From Sunxiuqinia elliptica (lineage in GTDB: Bacteria; Bacteroidota; Bacteroidia; Bacteroidales; Prolixibacteraceae): a stretch of 64,000 nucleotides of DNA. Shown here piece after piece: positions 54,932 through 64,000 of the stretch. Both the position numbers and the translations under genes were made by a program. The first letter of the stretch is position 1, and every line of letters begins with the position of its first letter. The stretch covers positions 142,534 through 206,533 of the forward strand of contig NZ_FONW01000009.1 of assembly GCF_900113005.1 (NCBI RefSeq), read 5' to 3'. The notes under the pieces are model-generated. The model searched no databases. It was not told the DNA's origin and was given only the letters and a program-made list of their open reading frames with translations.

Positions 54932-55285
54932 ATGTACACGCTAATCACTGTTTTAATTTTCATCACTTGTATTCTTTTGATCCTAATTGTATTGGTTCAA
55001 AACTCAAAAGGTGGTGGTTTGGCAAGTAACTTCCAATCATCTAACCAAATCATGGGTGTTCGTAAAACGACCGACTTTCTGGAAAAAGCAACTTGGGTAT
55101 TAGCTGCAGCACTGCTTTTCTTCTCGGTTTTAGGAAGTGCATTTATTCCACGTTCAGCTGAGCAAATTAACCAATCAGCAATTAAAGATCAGATTGAAAA
55201 TGCCGTTGATCCAACAGCTGTTCCAAACTTCCCAACAACGACTCCTCAAACGGATGATTCAGCGGAAGAAACTCCAGCAGAATAA
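54932..55285 (+). CDS. secG: Preprotein translocase subunit SecG
   Basis: The 117-residue protein has two membrane helices (1-22 and about 53-72) around QNSKGGGLASNFQSSNQIMGVRKTTDFLEKATW, the SecG signature. It helps SecYEG in export. The C-terminal extension is Thr/Glu-rich (TTTPQTDDSAEETPAE), common in this phylum. It follows the TPR-like gene by 10 bases; a terminator comes 25 bases after. Confidence 0.95.
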   Translation: MYTLITVLIFITCILLILIVLVQNSKGGGLASNFQSSNQIMGVRKTTDFLEKATWVLAAALLFFSVLGSAFIPRSAEQINQSAIKDQIENAVDPTAVPNFPTTTPQTDDSAEETPAE

Positions 55286-55310
55286 ATTTTATACAATTCT
55301 ATAAATGACA

Positions 55311-55337
55311 AACCACTCGCATGCGAGTGGTTTTTTT
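55311..55337 (+). terminator. Terminator of the regulator-lptE-secG operon
   Basis: A perfect 11-bp palindrome (AACCACTCGCA / TGCGAGTGGTT, no loop base) is followed by seven T counting the arm. It separates secG from groES. Confidence 0.88.
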
Positions 55338-55549
55338 ATGTCCAAATGTCAGGCCACTCAACAACCTGACAAAACACTCAAACGACTGTCTTACAGAACA
55401 AAAACAAATAACACAGACATTCTCATCTCAGTCAAAATGAAAAAATGTCTCAAAACTGACTGTCATTCTCCCCATTCAATGTTTGGCATAAAATTCGATA
55501 GATAAGGGTGTCAATTTAAAAATATGTCTAACTAAAATAATTTGAAAAG

Positions 55550-55828
55550 ATGGCAGAGTTAAAAGGTAAAATCCTTGCAGGTAAAATCCTGGTTCAACCA
55601 CAGGAAGCAGAGACAAAAACAGCAAGTGGAATTATTATTCCAGATTCAGCTAAAGAAAAGCCACAAGCTGGGCAAGTTGTATTGGTTGGTGCTGCAAAAA
55701 AAGACGAACCAATGGAACTAAAAGCTGGTGATACTGTTTTCTACGGAAAGTATTCTGGTACTGAGTTGAACATCGACGGGACTGACTACTTGTTGATGTC
55801 ACAAACTGATGTTTTATACATTGTTTAA
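55550..55828 (+). CDS. groES: Co-chaperonin GroES
   Basis: The 92-residue protein matches Gro[44 protein letters not shown] with the mobile loop, and [32 protein letters not shown]. It caps GroEL. The 264-base region before it holds the secG terminator; no CIRCE inverted repeat was found, so HrcA-type control is not visible. Confidence 0.97.
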   Translation: MAELKGKILAGKILVQPQEAETKTASGIIIPDSAKEKPQAGQVVLVGAAKKDEPMELKAGDTVFYGKYSGTELNIDGTDYLLMSQTDVLYIV

Positions 55829-57499
<1,671 letters not shown>

Positions 57500-57549
57500 T
57501 CAGTCTCAATACCCAAACAGAAATTAGTAAATCTGTTATAAATCAAAAG

Positions 57550-57579
57550 CAGCGTATCAATTGGATGCGCTGTTTTTTT
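57550..57579 (+). terminator. Terminator of groESL
   Basis: CAGCGTATC and GGATGCGCTG form a 9-bp stem with one U-G pair and a 4-base loop, then seven T. About 150 further bases up to the convergent DUF6048 gene hold nothing recognisable. Confidence 0.82.
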
Positions 57580-57729
57580 ATGTCCTAACAGGAAGTTAAA
57601 AGCACAACTAGATCTTTAAGTAATAGACTTTAGTTTCGGGCATCTTGTAGCAATTCAGTTCCACAAAGAGAATCCATCCCTGCATAGCCTCTCCCCACGT
57701 CTTTCAAATTAGCGGGCAGATCTTCAGTC

Positions 57730-58419
57730 CTATTTTCTGAAATTAAATGGAAGGTTGTAATAGACCGAATAAGAGAAGTCAAAGTTGAATTTTTTCTCTG
57801 CCGGCCCATAGCCTGGATTAAAATAAACATGAGGAATATCGAAATCCTTCTGATTCAGCTTCAACTTACCTCGAATACCCCAGCCTAAAAAGAAATTCTT
57901 AAAGATTTCTCCTTTCATGCCCAAGACAAATTCAGCCCATTGGGCATTGTAATTTTGCCGGCCAAAGCTCCCTGTGATATCGCCCCAGTAATTAGGGATC
58001 AGGTACTCTTTCACCTGCTGGTTGGCAAAGTCAAAACCATAGCGCAAGCCAACATACACCATATCCATGTCTTTTTGGTGTTCAGCAACCAACAAGTTAT
58101 AATCAAACCCTAAACGGGTATATGATCCGGAAGAACTATAATCGACATAGTCTTGTCTCATTCGAAGCTTTTCCCAACCCGTTTCCAACACCGGATACAG
58201 GTTAGGCACCAATTCAAAGTCAAAACTTAACTCCGTACCATAACGATTACCCTTATTCCACAAATGCTGCATTGAGCGTGAAATATCAAGTCCCACACGC
58301 AACCCATCCATATGAATGAATTTATCCGTCCGTTTGGGTTTCAGTTTGAGCTCGCGCTCTTGCCCCTGACTAATTAGCGTCAGCAGGCAAAGAATTAATG
58401 TAAAGCTGAATATTCTCAT
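57730..58419 (-). CDS. DUF6048-family outer-membrane-like protein
   Basis: The 229-residue protein has a signal peptide (1-19) and a beta-rich body of alternating aromatic strands (YGTELSFDFELVPNLYPVLETGW, FFLGWGIRGKLKLNQKDF, FNFDFSYSVYYNLPF) ending in FNFRK, which suits a small outer-membrane barrel. It belongs to the DUF6048 family from memory. It overlaps the DUF6452 gene by 50 bases, an unusually long overlap, suggesting coupled translation. Confidence 0.78.
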   Translation of the reverse strand: MRIFSFTLILCLLTLISQGQERELKLKPKRTDKFIHMDGLRVGLDISRSMQHLWNKGNRYGTELSFDFELVPNLYPVLETGWEKLRMRQDYVDYSSSGSYTRLGFDYNLLVAEHQKDMDMVYVGLRYGFDFANQQVKEYLIPNYWGDITGSFGRQNYNAQWAEFVLGMKGEIFKNFFLGWGIRGKLKLNQKDFDIPHVYFNPGYGPAEKKFNFDFSYSVYYNLPFNFRK

Positions 58420-58834
58420 GCCAGTTTTTAGTCACCGCGCTATCTGTTACCTCGTAATCTTCAATTCGATTAAAGGTATGTTTAACATCTAAAATTTTGT
58501 ACTCGTTATAAAAGCCACTTTCTGCCGACTCAAAAATCAACTCTTTATCGTGTGTAATAGTCAACGTATCGGCAATCGAATCCAGCAAAATCACAAAACT
58601 GGTTTCCGTTTTCGCACTCATTGGCAAACGAAAGTCGCTGGTTATTTCCTGGTAAATCCAAATGGTATCATCCATGTCAACACCATAAACGGATACTTTT
58701 GGCGAGCCTGTTGCTTCTTCATCAACATACTTCACCTTTACCTGAAGCAATGCCTGAGGAGGTGGATCAAACACTTCTTTACAAGCGACCAAGGCCAAAG
58801 CCCAAAATAAGCCGAAAAGGATTTTCTTCATCAT
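58370..58834 (-). CDS. DUF6452-family lipoprotein
   Basis: The 154-residue protein has a lipobox ending at Cys18 (ALVAC), a Pro-rich stretch and a beta-sandwich body (VSVYGVDMDDTIWIYQEITSDFRLPM, DTLTITHDKELIFESAESGFYNEYKI). DUF6452 proteins are Bacteroidota-specific and of unknown function. It starts at a double ATG (58834/58831). It is the partner of the DUF6048 gene. Confidence 0.78.
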   Translation of the reverse strand: MMKKILFGLFWALALVACKEVFDPPPQALLQVKVKYVDEEATGSPKVSVYGVDMDDTIWIYQEITSDFRLPMSAKTETSFVILLDSIADTLTITHDKELIFESAESGFYNEYKILDVKHTFNRIEDYEVTDSAVTKNWHENIQLYINSLPADAN

Positions 58835-58944
58835 AACAAAGTCAAAAACGCTAATTTAAGGATATTCGGGAGGAAAACAGGAGAATGCCCAAGAACTTTT
58901 TAACAGCAGGCCTATTTCTTCTTTTACCTTCTTACAACCGCCAT

Positions 58945-59811
58945 TTAATCCTCCAATGGTTCGGGATGAATAGTAGTAATCAAATCAAATTTCACCTGAA
59001 TTTCGTTTTCAATTCGGGTACAAATGGCGTGTGCCTCTTTTAATGGCATATTGGATGGCAGCTTAATATGACAACTCAACTCATTATGATTGCCATAACG
59101 ATGCAAATGAAAATGATGCATATACAATTCCCGATCGAACAGCTGATCAACCTCTTGCTTGATTGCTTCAAGTAATTCCGGATCAATTCGCTCGCCCAAC
59201 AAGCTCTTAATTTCCTTCGACAATATTTCATAGCTGGCATAAGCAATCATTAAGGCAACAATGAATGCCAATAGCGAGTCGATCCACCAAAAATACTTGC
59301 CAACCAAAATCCCAACTAAAATAATTATGGATGAAAGCGAGTCGGTACGATGGTGCCAACCATCAGCTTTTAACACCGATGAATGTGTTTTCCGATAGCC
59401 CCAGAAAGCATATTGCGCCAGGGCCTCTTTACCTAAAATTGAAACAATTGTCACCACAATGGCAATTGTACCGAAGCTACCTCCTTCACGACTATTAAAC
59501 TTCTCGACGGCACTAAGCACAAAATCGAATGCCACTATAGCCAACAATACACCGATAATCACAGCGGCAATGTGCTCAGCCCTACCATGCCCAAAAGGGT
59601 GCTCCTCATCGGCAGGCTTACTCGAAAGCTTTCCTCCAAGCAAAACGATAACCGATGAGACCGAGTCGGTTAACGTATGCCAGGCATCGGCAATTAAAGC
59701 AATTGAACCAGACACCAGTCCTGCCCAGTACTTCAACCCAAATAACAACAAGTTGGTAAAGATTGAGATCCAACCTTCAAGGATGATATATTTCTTATTA
59801 TTGCTTTTCAT
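58945..59811 (-). CDS. Cation diffusion facilitator (CDF) family transporter
   Basis: The 288-residue protein has six membrane segments with the metal site: ADAWHTLTDSVSS in segment II and DGWHHRTDSLSS in segment V (HxxxD pairs), then a cytoplasmic domain (LLGERIDPELLEAIKQEVDQLFDRELYMHHFHLHRYGNH) rich in His. It exports zinc, manganese, iron or cobalt by proton antiport; HxxxD sets suggest zinc. Confidence 0.93.
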   Translation of the reverse strand: MKSNNKKYIILEGWISIFTNLLLFGLKYWAGLVSGSIALIADAWHTLTDSVSSVIVLLGGKLSSKPADEEHPFGHGRAEHIAAVIIGVLLAIVAFDFVLSAVEKFNSREGGSFGTIAIVVTIVSILGKEALAQYAFWGYRKTHSSVLKADGWHHRTDSLSSIIILVGILVGKYFWWIDSLLAFIVALMIAYASYEILSKEIKSLLGERIDPELLEAIKQEVDQLFDRELYMHHFHLHRYGNHNELSCHIKLPSNMPLKEAHAICTRIENEIQVKFDLITTIHPEPLED

Positions 59812-59852
59812 AAACGTAGCTTATAGCTCAGCTTCAACTTACATAATCAATT

Positions 59853-59882
59853 CAAAAATAAGGCTTGTTTTGATTTAATCAA
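59853..59882 (-). promoter_or_regulatory. Promoter of the CDF gene
   Basis: On the minus strand GTTG, 19-20 bases, then TATTTTTG (59853-59860) fits the -33/-7 pattern, 41 bases before the ATG. Confidence 0.5.
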
Positions 59883-61074
59883 CGCTTTTGGCCGACGAAT
59901 CAGTTGCAGGAATAAAAACCAGAAAATGAATAATCAGTATCATGATGAAAGCCAGACCGACTCCCGACCAAAATGCTCCACTTAAACCAGACAGCGCATA
60001 AAACACCCCAACCAACAATGGGCCAAGGGTTTGTCCAATACGGAGCACCATCGAGTTAACCGACATAAAAGCAGCCCGTTCCTGGATGGATGCAAAACCA
60101 ACCAATAAATTTTGAATCGATGGAATGACTACCCCATGTCCAAGCCCGAAAACAATCACTGAAAAAGCAATGACCCCATAATTGTCCGCAACCAGCATCA
60201 ACAAAGAGGCCAGCAAATAGGCTGAACTTCCAACCAAAAGCTGACGCTTCACCGGAATTCGCTCATTCAACCAGCCCAAACGAGAGGACATGATTGCTGT
60301 AACCACCGACATAAGTGACATCATCAGGCCAATGTGGTACGAATCAGCATTCATTCGATTTTTCATCATCAGTGGGAAATAGGTCAAATAAGTTCCATAT
60401 AAAATCAAAAACAAGATGATATTAATAATCAATAAAGCCCACACATTTCGTTGATTAATGGTCTTCCAAACCCGCCCAAAATAAGTCGATAGTTTCTGTT
60501 TGTTTTTCGGCTCCGGATTCTTCAGCCCATTCAACACCCAAATGCCCAAAGGAATAGCCAACACCGGAAGAATGAAAATGTATTTCCAGCCTAAAACAGC
60601 CAAAATACCACCTACTGCCGGATAAGTTGCCGTGCCAATACTCAACACACTCGCATTATAGCCCATCACCTGGGTCCGCTGATTCCCGGAAAACAAATCT
60701 CCGACCAACGTTAGGTTTAGACTTGACAGCGAACTCGCCCCCACTCCTTGCAAAAAACGGAGGACCAATAAACTCCAAAAGCTTGAGGTAAACATACAGC
60801 CCACACCGGCTAGCCCAAATAAAAACAGGGAAGGCACCAACACCAACTTCCGACCAAACCGATCGGCCAAAGTGCCCGTAATGGGAGTTAAAAATACCCC
60901 CGGCAAGGTAAAAGCAACAATTAGCAGGCCTACTTCCTGAGCGTCAATTCCGAAGTAGGCTATAATATCGGGGAAAGCAGGCGTTATACTTGCCACCCCC
61001 ATCACCGCAACCAAGGTGATACTAAAAATGATGTATAAGTTCTTTTCTTTAAAAACAGCCCCAGCTGTACCCAT
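59875..61074 (-). CDS. Major facilitator superfamily transporter
   Basis: The 399-residue protein has 12 predicted segments and the MFS motif A GTLADRFGRKLVLVPSLFLFG between segments two and three. It looks like the drug/multidrug efflux group (DHA1), but the substrate is not evident. The ATG at 61074 is chosen; the open frame upstream is not family-like. A TAAATTTG box lies only 6 bases upstream (61080-61087), so it might be a leaderless message, or the box is chance. Confidence 0.9.
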   Translation of the reverse strand: MGTAGAVFKEKNLYIIFSITLVAVMGVASITPAFPDIIAYFGIDAQEVGLLIVAFTLPGVFLTPITGTLADRFGRKLVLVPSLFLFGLAGVGCMFTSSFWSLLVLRFLQGVGASSLSSLNLTLVGDLFSGNQRTQVMGYNASVLSIGTATYPAVGGILAVLGWKYIFILPVLAIPLGIWVLNGLKNPEPKNKQKLSTYFGRVWKTINQRNVWALLIINIILFLILYGTYLTYFPLMMKNRMNADSYHIGLMMSLMSVVTAIMSSRLGWLNERIPVKRQLLVGSSAYLLASLLMLVADNYGVIAFSVIVFGLGHGVVIPSIQNLLVGFASIQERAAFMSVNSMVLRIGQTLGPLLVGVFYALSGLSGAFWSGVGLAFIMILIIHFLVFIPATDSSAKSVD

Positions 61075-61283
61075 AACCTCAAATTTAGTAAAAAGTAAAA
61101 GTAAGCATTCTGCTAACAAAATGCGCTTTTCAGCGTTAAGGATAAAAGAACGTTAAACAAACCAATATAGAAACCATCCTACCAGAATAATCCTTTGTTT
61201 TTATGCATAGCTTATTGTAACTTATGAAAAAATAAAAATCATGGTGAAACCATTGATTTAGGACAAACAACTAAAAAGACACT

Positions 61284-62066
61284 ATGAAGACAATCATTTT
61301 ATGTGGGGGAATGGGCACGCGCCTTCGTGAAGAAACTGAATATAAGCCCAAACCAATGGTGCAGATAGGCGGCAAACCCATTTTATGGCATATCATGAAA
61401 CATTATGCCCACTTTGGGTTTAATGAGTTTATTCTGGCGCTGGGCTATAAAGGAGATGCCATTCGAGAATACTTCCTCAACTTCAACAGCTACAATCAAG
61501 ACTTTACCGTAGACCTGTCTAACGGTCAAATTGATGTCCACGGCCAACACCACGACACCAATTGGAAAGTTACCCTGGTAGAAACAGGCGAATCATCCAT
61601 GACAGGCTACCGAACCAAGCTTGCCGGAAAGTACATTGAGGATGATTACTTTATGCTGACCTACGGCGACGCAGTTGCTGATGTAAATTTGCATCAGCTG
61701 GTTGACTACGCCAAACAGCAAGATACAATTGGCACGGTTACCGGCGTTTACCCGGCATCAAAGTTTGGCGAAATGGTAACAAACGGAAACCAGGTCAGCC
61801 AGTTCAAACAAAAATTGAGAGAGACTGAAGATAAGGAGCCCATTAACGGCGGTTACTTTGTATTCAAAAAAGAGTTTTTGGATTACATCCCCAACGACCC
61901 GGGAGCCGATTTGGAATTGGAAGCTTTTGATGCCATTGTCAAGCAAAACCAACTCGCTGTTTATCGTCACAAAGGATTTTGGCAGTGCATGGATACCTTC
62001 CGCGACAACCAAATGCTAAATAAAATGTGGGCCGAAGATCCCCGCTGGAAACTCTGGAAAGATTAG
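61284..62066 (+). CDS. rfbF: Glucose-1-phosphate cytidylyltransferase
   Basis: The 260-residue enzyme makes CDP-glucose: KTIILCGGMGTRLREETEYKPKPMVQIGGKPILWHIMKHYAHFGFNEFILALGYKGDAIREYF and YGDAVADVNLHQLVDYAKQQDTIGTVTGVYPASKFGEM fit RfbF. CDP-glucose is the precursor of CDP-3,6-dideoxyhexoses in surface polysaccharide. The next step, rfbG (CDP-glucose 4,6-dehydratase), is not in the window. It pairs with rfbC. Confidence 0.94.
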   Translation: MKTIILCGGMGTRLREETEYKPKPMVQIGGKPILWHIMKHYAHFGFNEFILALGYKGDAIREYFLNFNSYNQDFTVDLSNGQIDVHGQHHDTNWKVTLVETGESSMTGYRTKLAGKYIEDDYFMLTYGDAVADVNLHQLVDYAKQQDTIGTVTGVYPASKFGEMVTNGNQVSQFKQKLRETEDKEPINGGYFVFKKEFLDYIPNDPGADLELEAFDAIVKQNQLAVYRHKGFWQCMDTFRDNQMLNKMWAEDPRWKLWKD

Positions 62067-62094
62067 TTCCGAGAAAAACATTCAACAACACACC

Positions 62095-62658
62095 ATGGAA
62101 ATTAAAGAACGAAAAATCAAAGGCGTATACGAAATTCGACTAAAACCACTGCTTGACCCACGAGGTTTTTTTATGCGTGTTTTTGACGAAAAAACATTAA
62201 CCGAAGCAGGTATTGGCCGCCATTGGGTACAGGAAAATCATTCACGTTCGGAGCAAGCCGGCATCATCCGCGGGCTTCACCTGCAGCTTCCTCCTTTCTC
62301 CGAAACCAAGATGCTTCGCTGTTTAAAAGGAACCGTATTGGACGTTTTTGTGGACCTTCGAAAAGGCTCACCAACCTACGGACAATGGGATTCCATTGAG
62401 CTAAGTGCCGAGAATAAAAAGATGATTTTCATCCCACGGGGTTTTGCTCATGCCTTTTGCACGCTTAGCGAAATTAGCGAGGTTAGCTACAAGGTAGATA
62501 GCATTTACGCCCCTCAATACGAACGGGGACTGATTTGGAATGACGAAACCTTAAACATTGATTGGCCGGTTAAAAATCCAATACTTTCAGATAAGGATCA
62601 GAAAAACATGAGCTTTAAAGCTTTTGACGAAGAAACATCGGGCGGACTCGTTATCTAA
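62095..62658 (+). CDS. rfbC: dTDP-4-dehydrorhamnose 3,5-epimerase family protein (RfbC/RmlC)
   Basis: The 187-residue cupin-type epimerase has RGFFMRVFDEKTLTEAGI, the catalytic His region IIRGLHLQ, LDVFVDLRKGSPTYGQW and IFIPRGFAHAFCTLSE. The family isomerises 4-keto sugars on dTDP or CDP. Since rfbF precedes it by 28 bases, the substrate may be a CDP-sugar. No other rhamnose gene (rfbA, rfbB, rfbD) is present. Confidence 0.92.
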   Translation: MEIKERKIKGVYEIRLKPLLDPRGFFMRVFDEKTLTEAGIGRHWVQENHSRSEQAGIIRGLHLQLPPFSETKMLRCLKGTVLDVFVDLRKGSPTYGQWDSIELSAENKKMIFIPRGFAHAFCTLSEISEVSYKVDSIYAPQYERGLIWNDETLNIDWPVKNPILSDKDQKNMSFKAFDEETSGGLVI

Positions 62659-62668
62659 ACCCGCAAAA

Positions 62669-62714
62669 AAAAGACTTCCCGGTTGATCCATGTTGATAAA
62701 CCGGGAAGTCTTTT
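62669..62714. terminator. Bidirectional terminator between rfbC and the MarC gene
   Basis: A perfect 16-bp stem (AAAAGACTTCCCGGTT with AACCGGGAAGTCTTTT) encloses a 14-base loop. T-runs follow on plus and on minus. It serves both convergent genes. Confidence 0.88.
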
Positions 62715-62734
62715 TATAATTGCTTTTCATTTTT

Positions 62735-63340
62735 TTAGCCTAAACCAAAAAGATTCTTAATTCCCATCAGCACCATATTGATTCCGATCGCGCCAATAAA
62801 GAAACCGTTCAATCGGAGCAGAACCTCCATATTTTTATCAAAGGCCGTTTTAAATTTCTTCTTTTCAATCGTATCCCGAAACTTCTTCAGCAAGAAAATA
62901 ACCAAGAAGTTGACCAGGAAAATTCCGACCAAGGCTAAACCACCTTTTGTATACGAGTGATCGTGAGCCAACAAAATGCTCAACGAAATGGAACCGGCCC
63001 CCACCATAAAAGGCAACGCAATTTCCGAAGCTAAGTCATCCAAACTTTCTTTAATAATAATCAACGCCTTTTGCCCTTTTACAATGTAAAAATAGGCATA
63101 CGAGAAAATAATAACTCCCCCAAAAATCCGGAACGATTCAAAGTCAATTTGAAAAATCTTCCGAAAGAATAAATCTCCGGAGAGAAAGAAAAGGAAGCAA
63201 ATGGTAAATGAAATAAGGCTGGCCTTGAGAATAACTTTCACAAAATCGCGATGCGATAAATCTTTCCGGATAGGCTCCAGGTAAAGAAACAAGGCAAACG
63301 GATTGAGCATGACCAAAAATTCGACGATCGATGACAACAT
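62735..63340 (-). CDS. MarC-family integral membrane protein
   Basis: The 201-residue protein has six membrane segments, the MLNPFALFLYLEPIRKDLSHRDF start, and LPFMVGAGSISLSILLAHD that mark the MarC/YhgN family. The function is unsettled; the family was once linked to multiple antibiotic resistance and that link was later questioned. Monocistronic. Confidence 0.93.
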   Translation of the reverse strand: MLSSIVEFLVMLNPFALFLYLEPIRKDLSHRDFVKVILKASLISFTICFLFFLSGDLFFRKIFQIDFESFRIFGGVIIFSYAYFYIVKGQKALIIIKESLDDLASEIALPFMVGAGSISLSILLAHDHSYTKGGLALVGIFLVNFLVIFLLKKFRDTIEKKKFKTAFDKNMEVLLRLNGFFIGAIGINMVLMGIKNLFGLG

Positions 63341-63540
63341 GATTTTCTTCTACTTTATTGAATTCTACTTTGTGCCAGCCAATCAGCCGGCAGATTTCTC
63401 TGTTGCGAATAACTGAACATTTTTTTAAACGATCAAATAAAATTAGCTCTTGTTGAGCAAATCAAAAGCTCCGGAGCACGACAACTAATCCACGAGGATA
63501 AAGCAAACAACCTACCACACCCAACCGTTTTATTATCAGG

Positions 63541-63801
63541 ATGAAAAAGAAGAACAAAGCCGTACGATGGGGAATATTTCTGATGATTTTTAGTGGGGTG
63601 TTTTTTGCCCTCACCCTGCTCATTCCATTTTTGGAGCTCGAAACCAAGCAGAAAGTCGTGTGGTCGTCGGCCAGCTTTATTGCCATGGAGGTGGTGTTTT
63701 GGCTGGGCGGCCTGCTGGTGGGCAAAGAACTTTTCACCAAATACAAAGCCCGGCTTAACCCGGGTAACTGGTTTCGCAAAAAAAGCGCCGAAGAAGAGTA
63801 A
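63541..63801 (+). CDS. Small conserved two-helix membrane protein
   Basis: The 86-residue protein has two membrane segments (AVRWGIFLMIFSGVFFALTLLIPF and SFIAMEVVFWLGGLLVGKEL) and basic ends (MKKKNK and a C-terminus of RKKSAEEE). It resembles the short proteins found in many Bacteroidota with a two-helix hairpin and a VGKE motif; function unknown. A minus-strand terminator hairpin overlaps its 3' end. Confidence 0.75.
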   Translation: MKKKNKAVRWGIFLMIFSGVFFALTLLIPFLELETKQKVVWSSASFIAMEVVFWLGGLLVGKELFTKYKARLNPGNWFRKKSAEEE

Positions 63802-63817
63802 ACCACCCCTTCTTCGG
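63777..63817 (-). terminator. Minus-strand terminator overlapping the end of the small membrane protein gene
   Basis: Arms 63788-63796 and 63809-63817 form a perfect 9-bp stem with a 12-base loop across the TAA at 63799-63801. On the minus strand the stem is followed by CGC and seven T. It suits termination of the transcript that carries the reverse-transcriptase fragment. Confidence 0.5.
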
Positions 63818-63829
63818 AAAAGCCTGAAC

Positions 63830-64000
63830 CTATTCTTCCACCACTTCAACTTCCACTTCCTGTGCCACCCGATCGGCTATAGTTGGAATGCCCAGTTGAC
63901 GAACTTTCCCGTCTTTCTTAGGTATTTCAACTTCCTTAACCGGAGGAGGAAAGTAGCTACCCGATGAGAGACGGTTCCAAAGCTTATAAAGCTGTTTGGT
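63830..64000 (-). pseudogene. Truncated group II intron reverse transcriptase/maturase (LtrA family)
   Basis: The minus-strand frame from the window edge gives KQLYKLWNRLSSGSYF, PPPVKEVEIPKKDGKVRQLG and IPTIADRVAQ, the RT0-RT1 region of group II intron-encoded proteins (residues about 50-110 of more than 400). After DRVAQE the sequence breaks into an unrelated EVEVEVVEE and a stop at 63830. So the fragment lacks the YADD palm, maturase and endonuclease parts here; its 5' end lies beyond 64000. It is probably a dead remnant of a mobile intron. Confidence 0.82.

Noticed and set aside
57580..57729. Small gene between groEL and the DUF6048 gene
   Set aside because: Short open frames exist on the minus strand but show no start with family-like sequence and overlap the terminator or the DUF6048 end.
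61080..61087. TAAATTTG as an MFS promoter
   Set aside because: It fits the -7 consensus but is only 6 bases before the ATG and has no -33 TTTG at normal spacing; mentioned only within the gene entry.

Overview
The window comes from a chromosome of a member of the Bacteroidota, most likely a marine or anaerobic Bacteroidia of the Marinilabiliales type. The evidence is a SusC/SusD polysaccharide-utilization locus run by an ECF sigma factor and a FecR anti-sigma factor, a type IX secretion plug protein (DUF5103 family), Bacteroidota-only families (DUF4251, DUF6048, DUF6452), promoters of the TTTG-N20-TAnnTTTG kind, few Shine-Dalgarno sequences, a six-gene Na+-NQR operon and a four-gene ExbB/ExbD motor operon. 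The genus cannot be fixed from sequence reading alone.

Layout. Positions 1-16400 hold an accessory carbohydrate locus. On the minus strand, in order of transcription, are an ECF sigma factor, FecR, SusC, SusD, a glycerophosphodiesterase-like enzyme, a GH92 mannosidase, an alkaline phosphatase and a metallophosphoesterase cut by the window edge. A GH2 enzyme is divergent on the plus strand. Two phosphatases and a phosphodiesterase beside a mannosidase suggest a phosphorylated mannose-containing glycan as substrate (inference). A perfect TAnnTTTG box and a 13-bp terminator hairpin on the strand opposite the susC leader predict a roughly 65-nt antisense RNA, in the position known for DonS-type repressors of Bacteroides loci. 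This is the most interesting regulatory signal in the window.

Positions 16400-33700 carry housekeeping and signalling genes: a DUF4251 lipid-or-periplasm protein, a soluble hybrid histidine kinase, recR, a glycosyltransferase fusion, an acetyltransferase, an orphan HsdR-N nuclease-like protein, AMP nucleosidase, holA, rhomboid protease, a GmhB-like phosphatase, a class IV aminotransferase, YqgE/AlgH, a DivIC/FtsB-like protein, pruA, a membrane histidine kinase and the T9SS plug protein. Positions 33900-39800 are nqrABCDEF with its own promoter and terminator. Positions 40000-45160 hold tadA, aspS, a cupin and the ExbB/ExbD motor operon. A tRNA-Ser(GGA), asparaginase, TatD and two tandem glutamate dehydrogenases follow up to 50390.

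Positions 50500-57600 hold a cyclophilin, a small membrane protein, kdsB, then an enhancer-binding regulator, lptE, a TPR-like gene, secG and groES-groEL on one strand. Positions 57700-64000 hold an overlapping DUF6452/DUF6048 pair, a cation diffusion facilitator, an MFS transporter, an rfbF-rfbC nucleotide-sugar pair, a MarC protein, a small membrane protein and, at the very end, a truncated group II intron reverse transcriptase, the only mobile-element trace seen. No CRISPR array, rRNA, integrase or insertion sequence was recognised.
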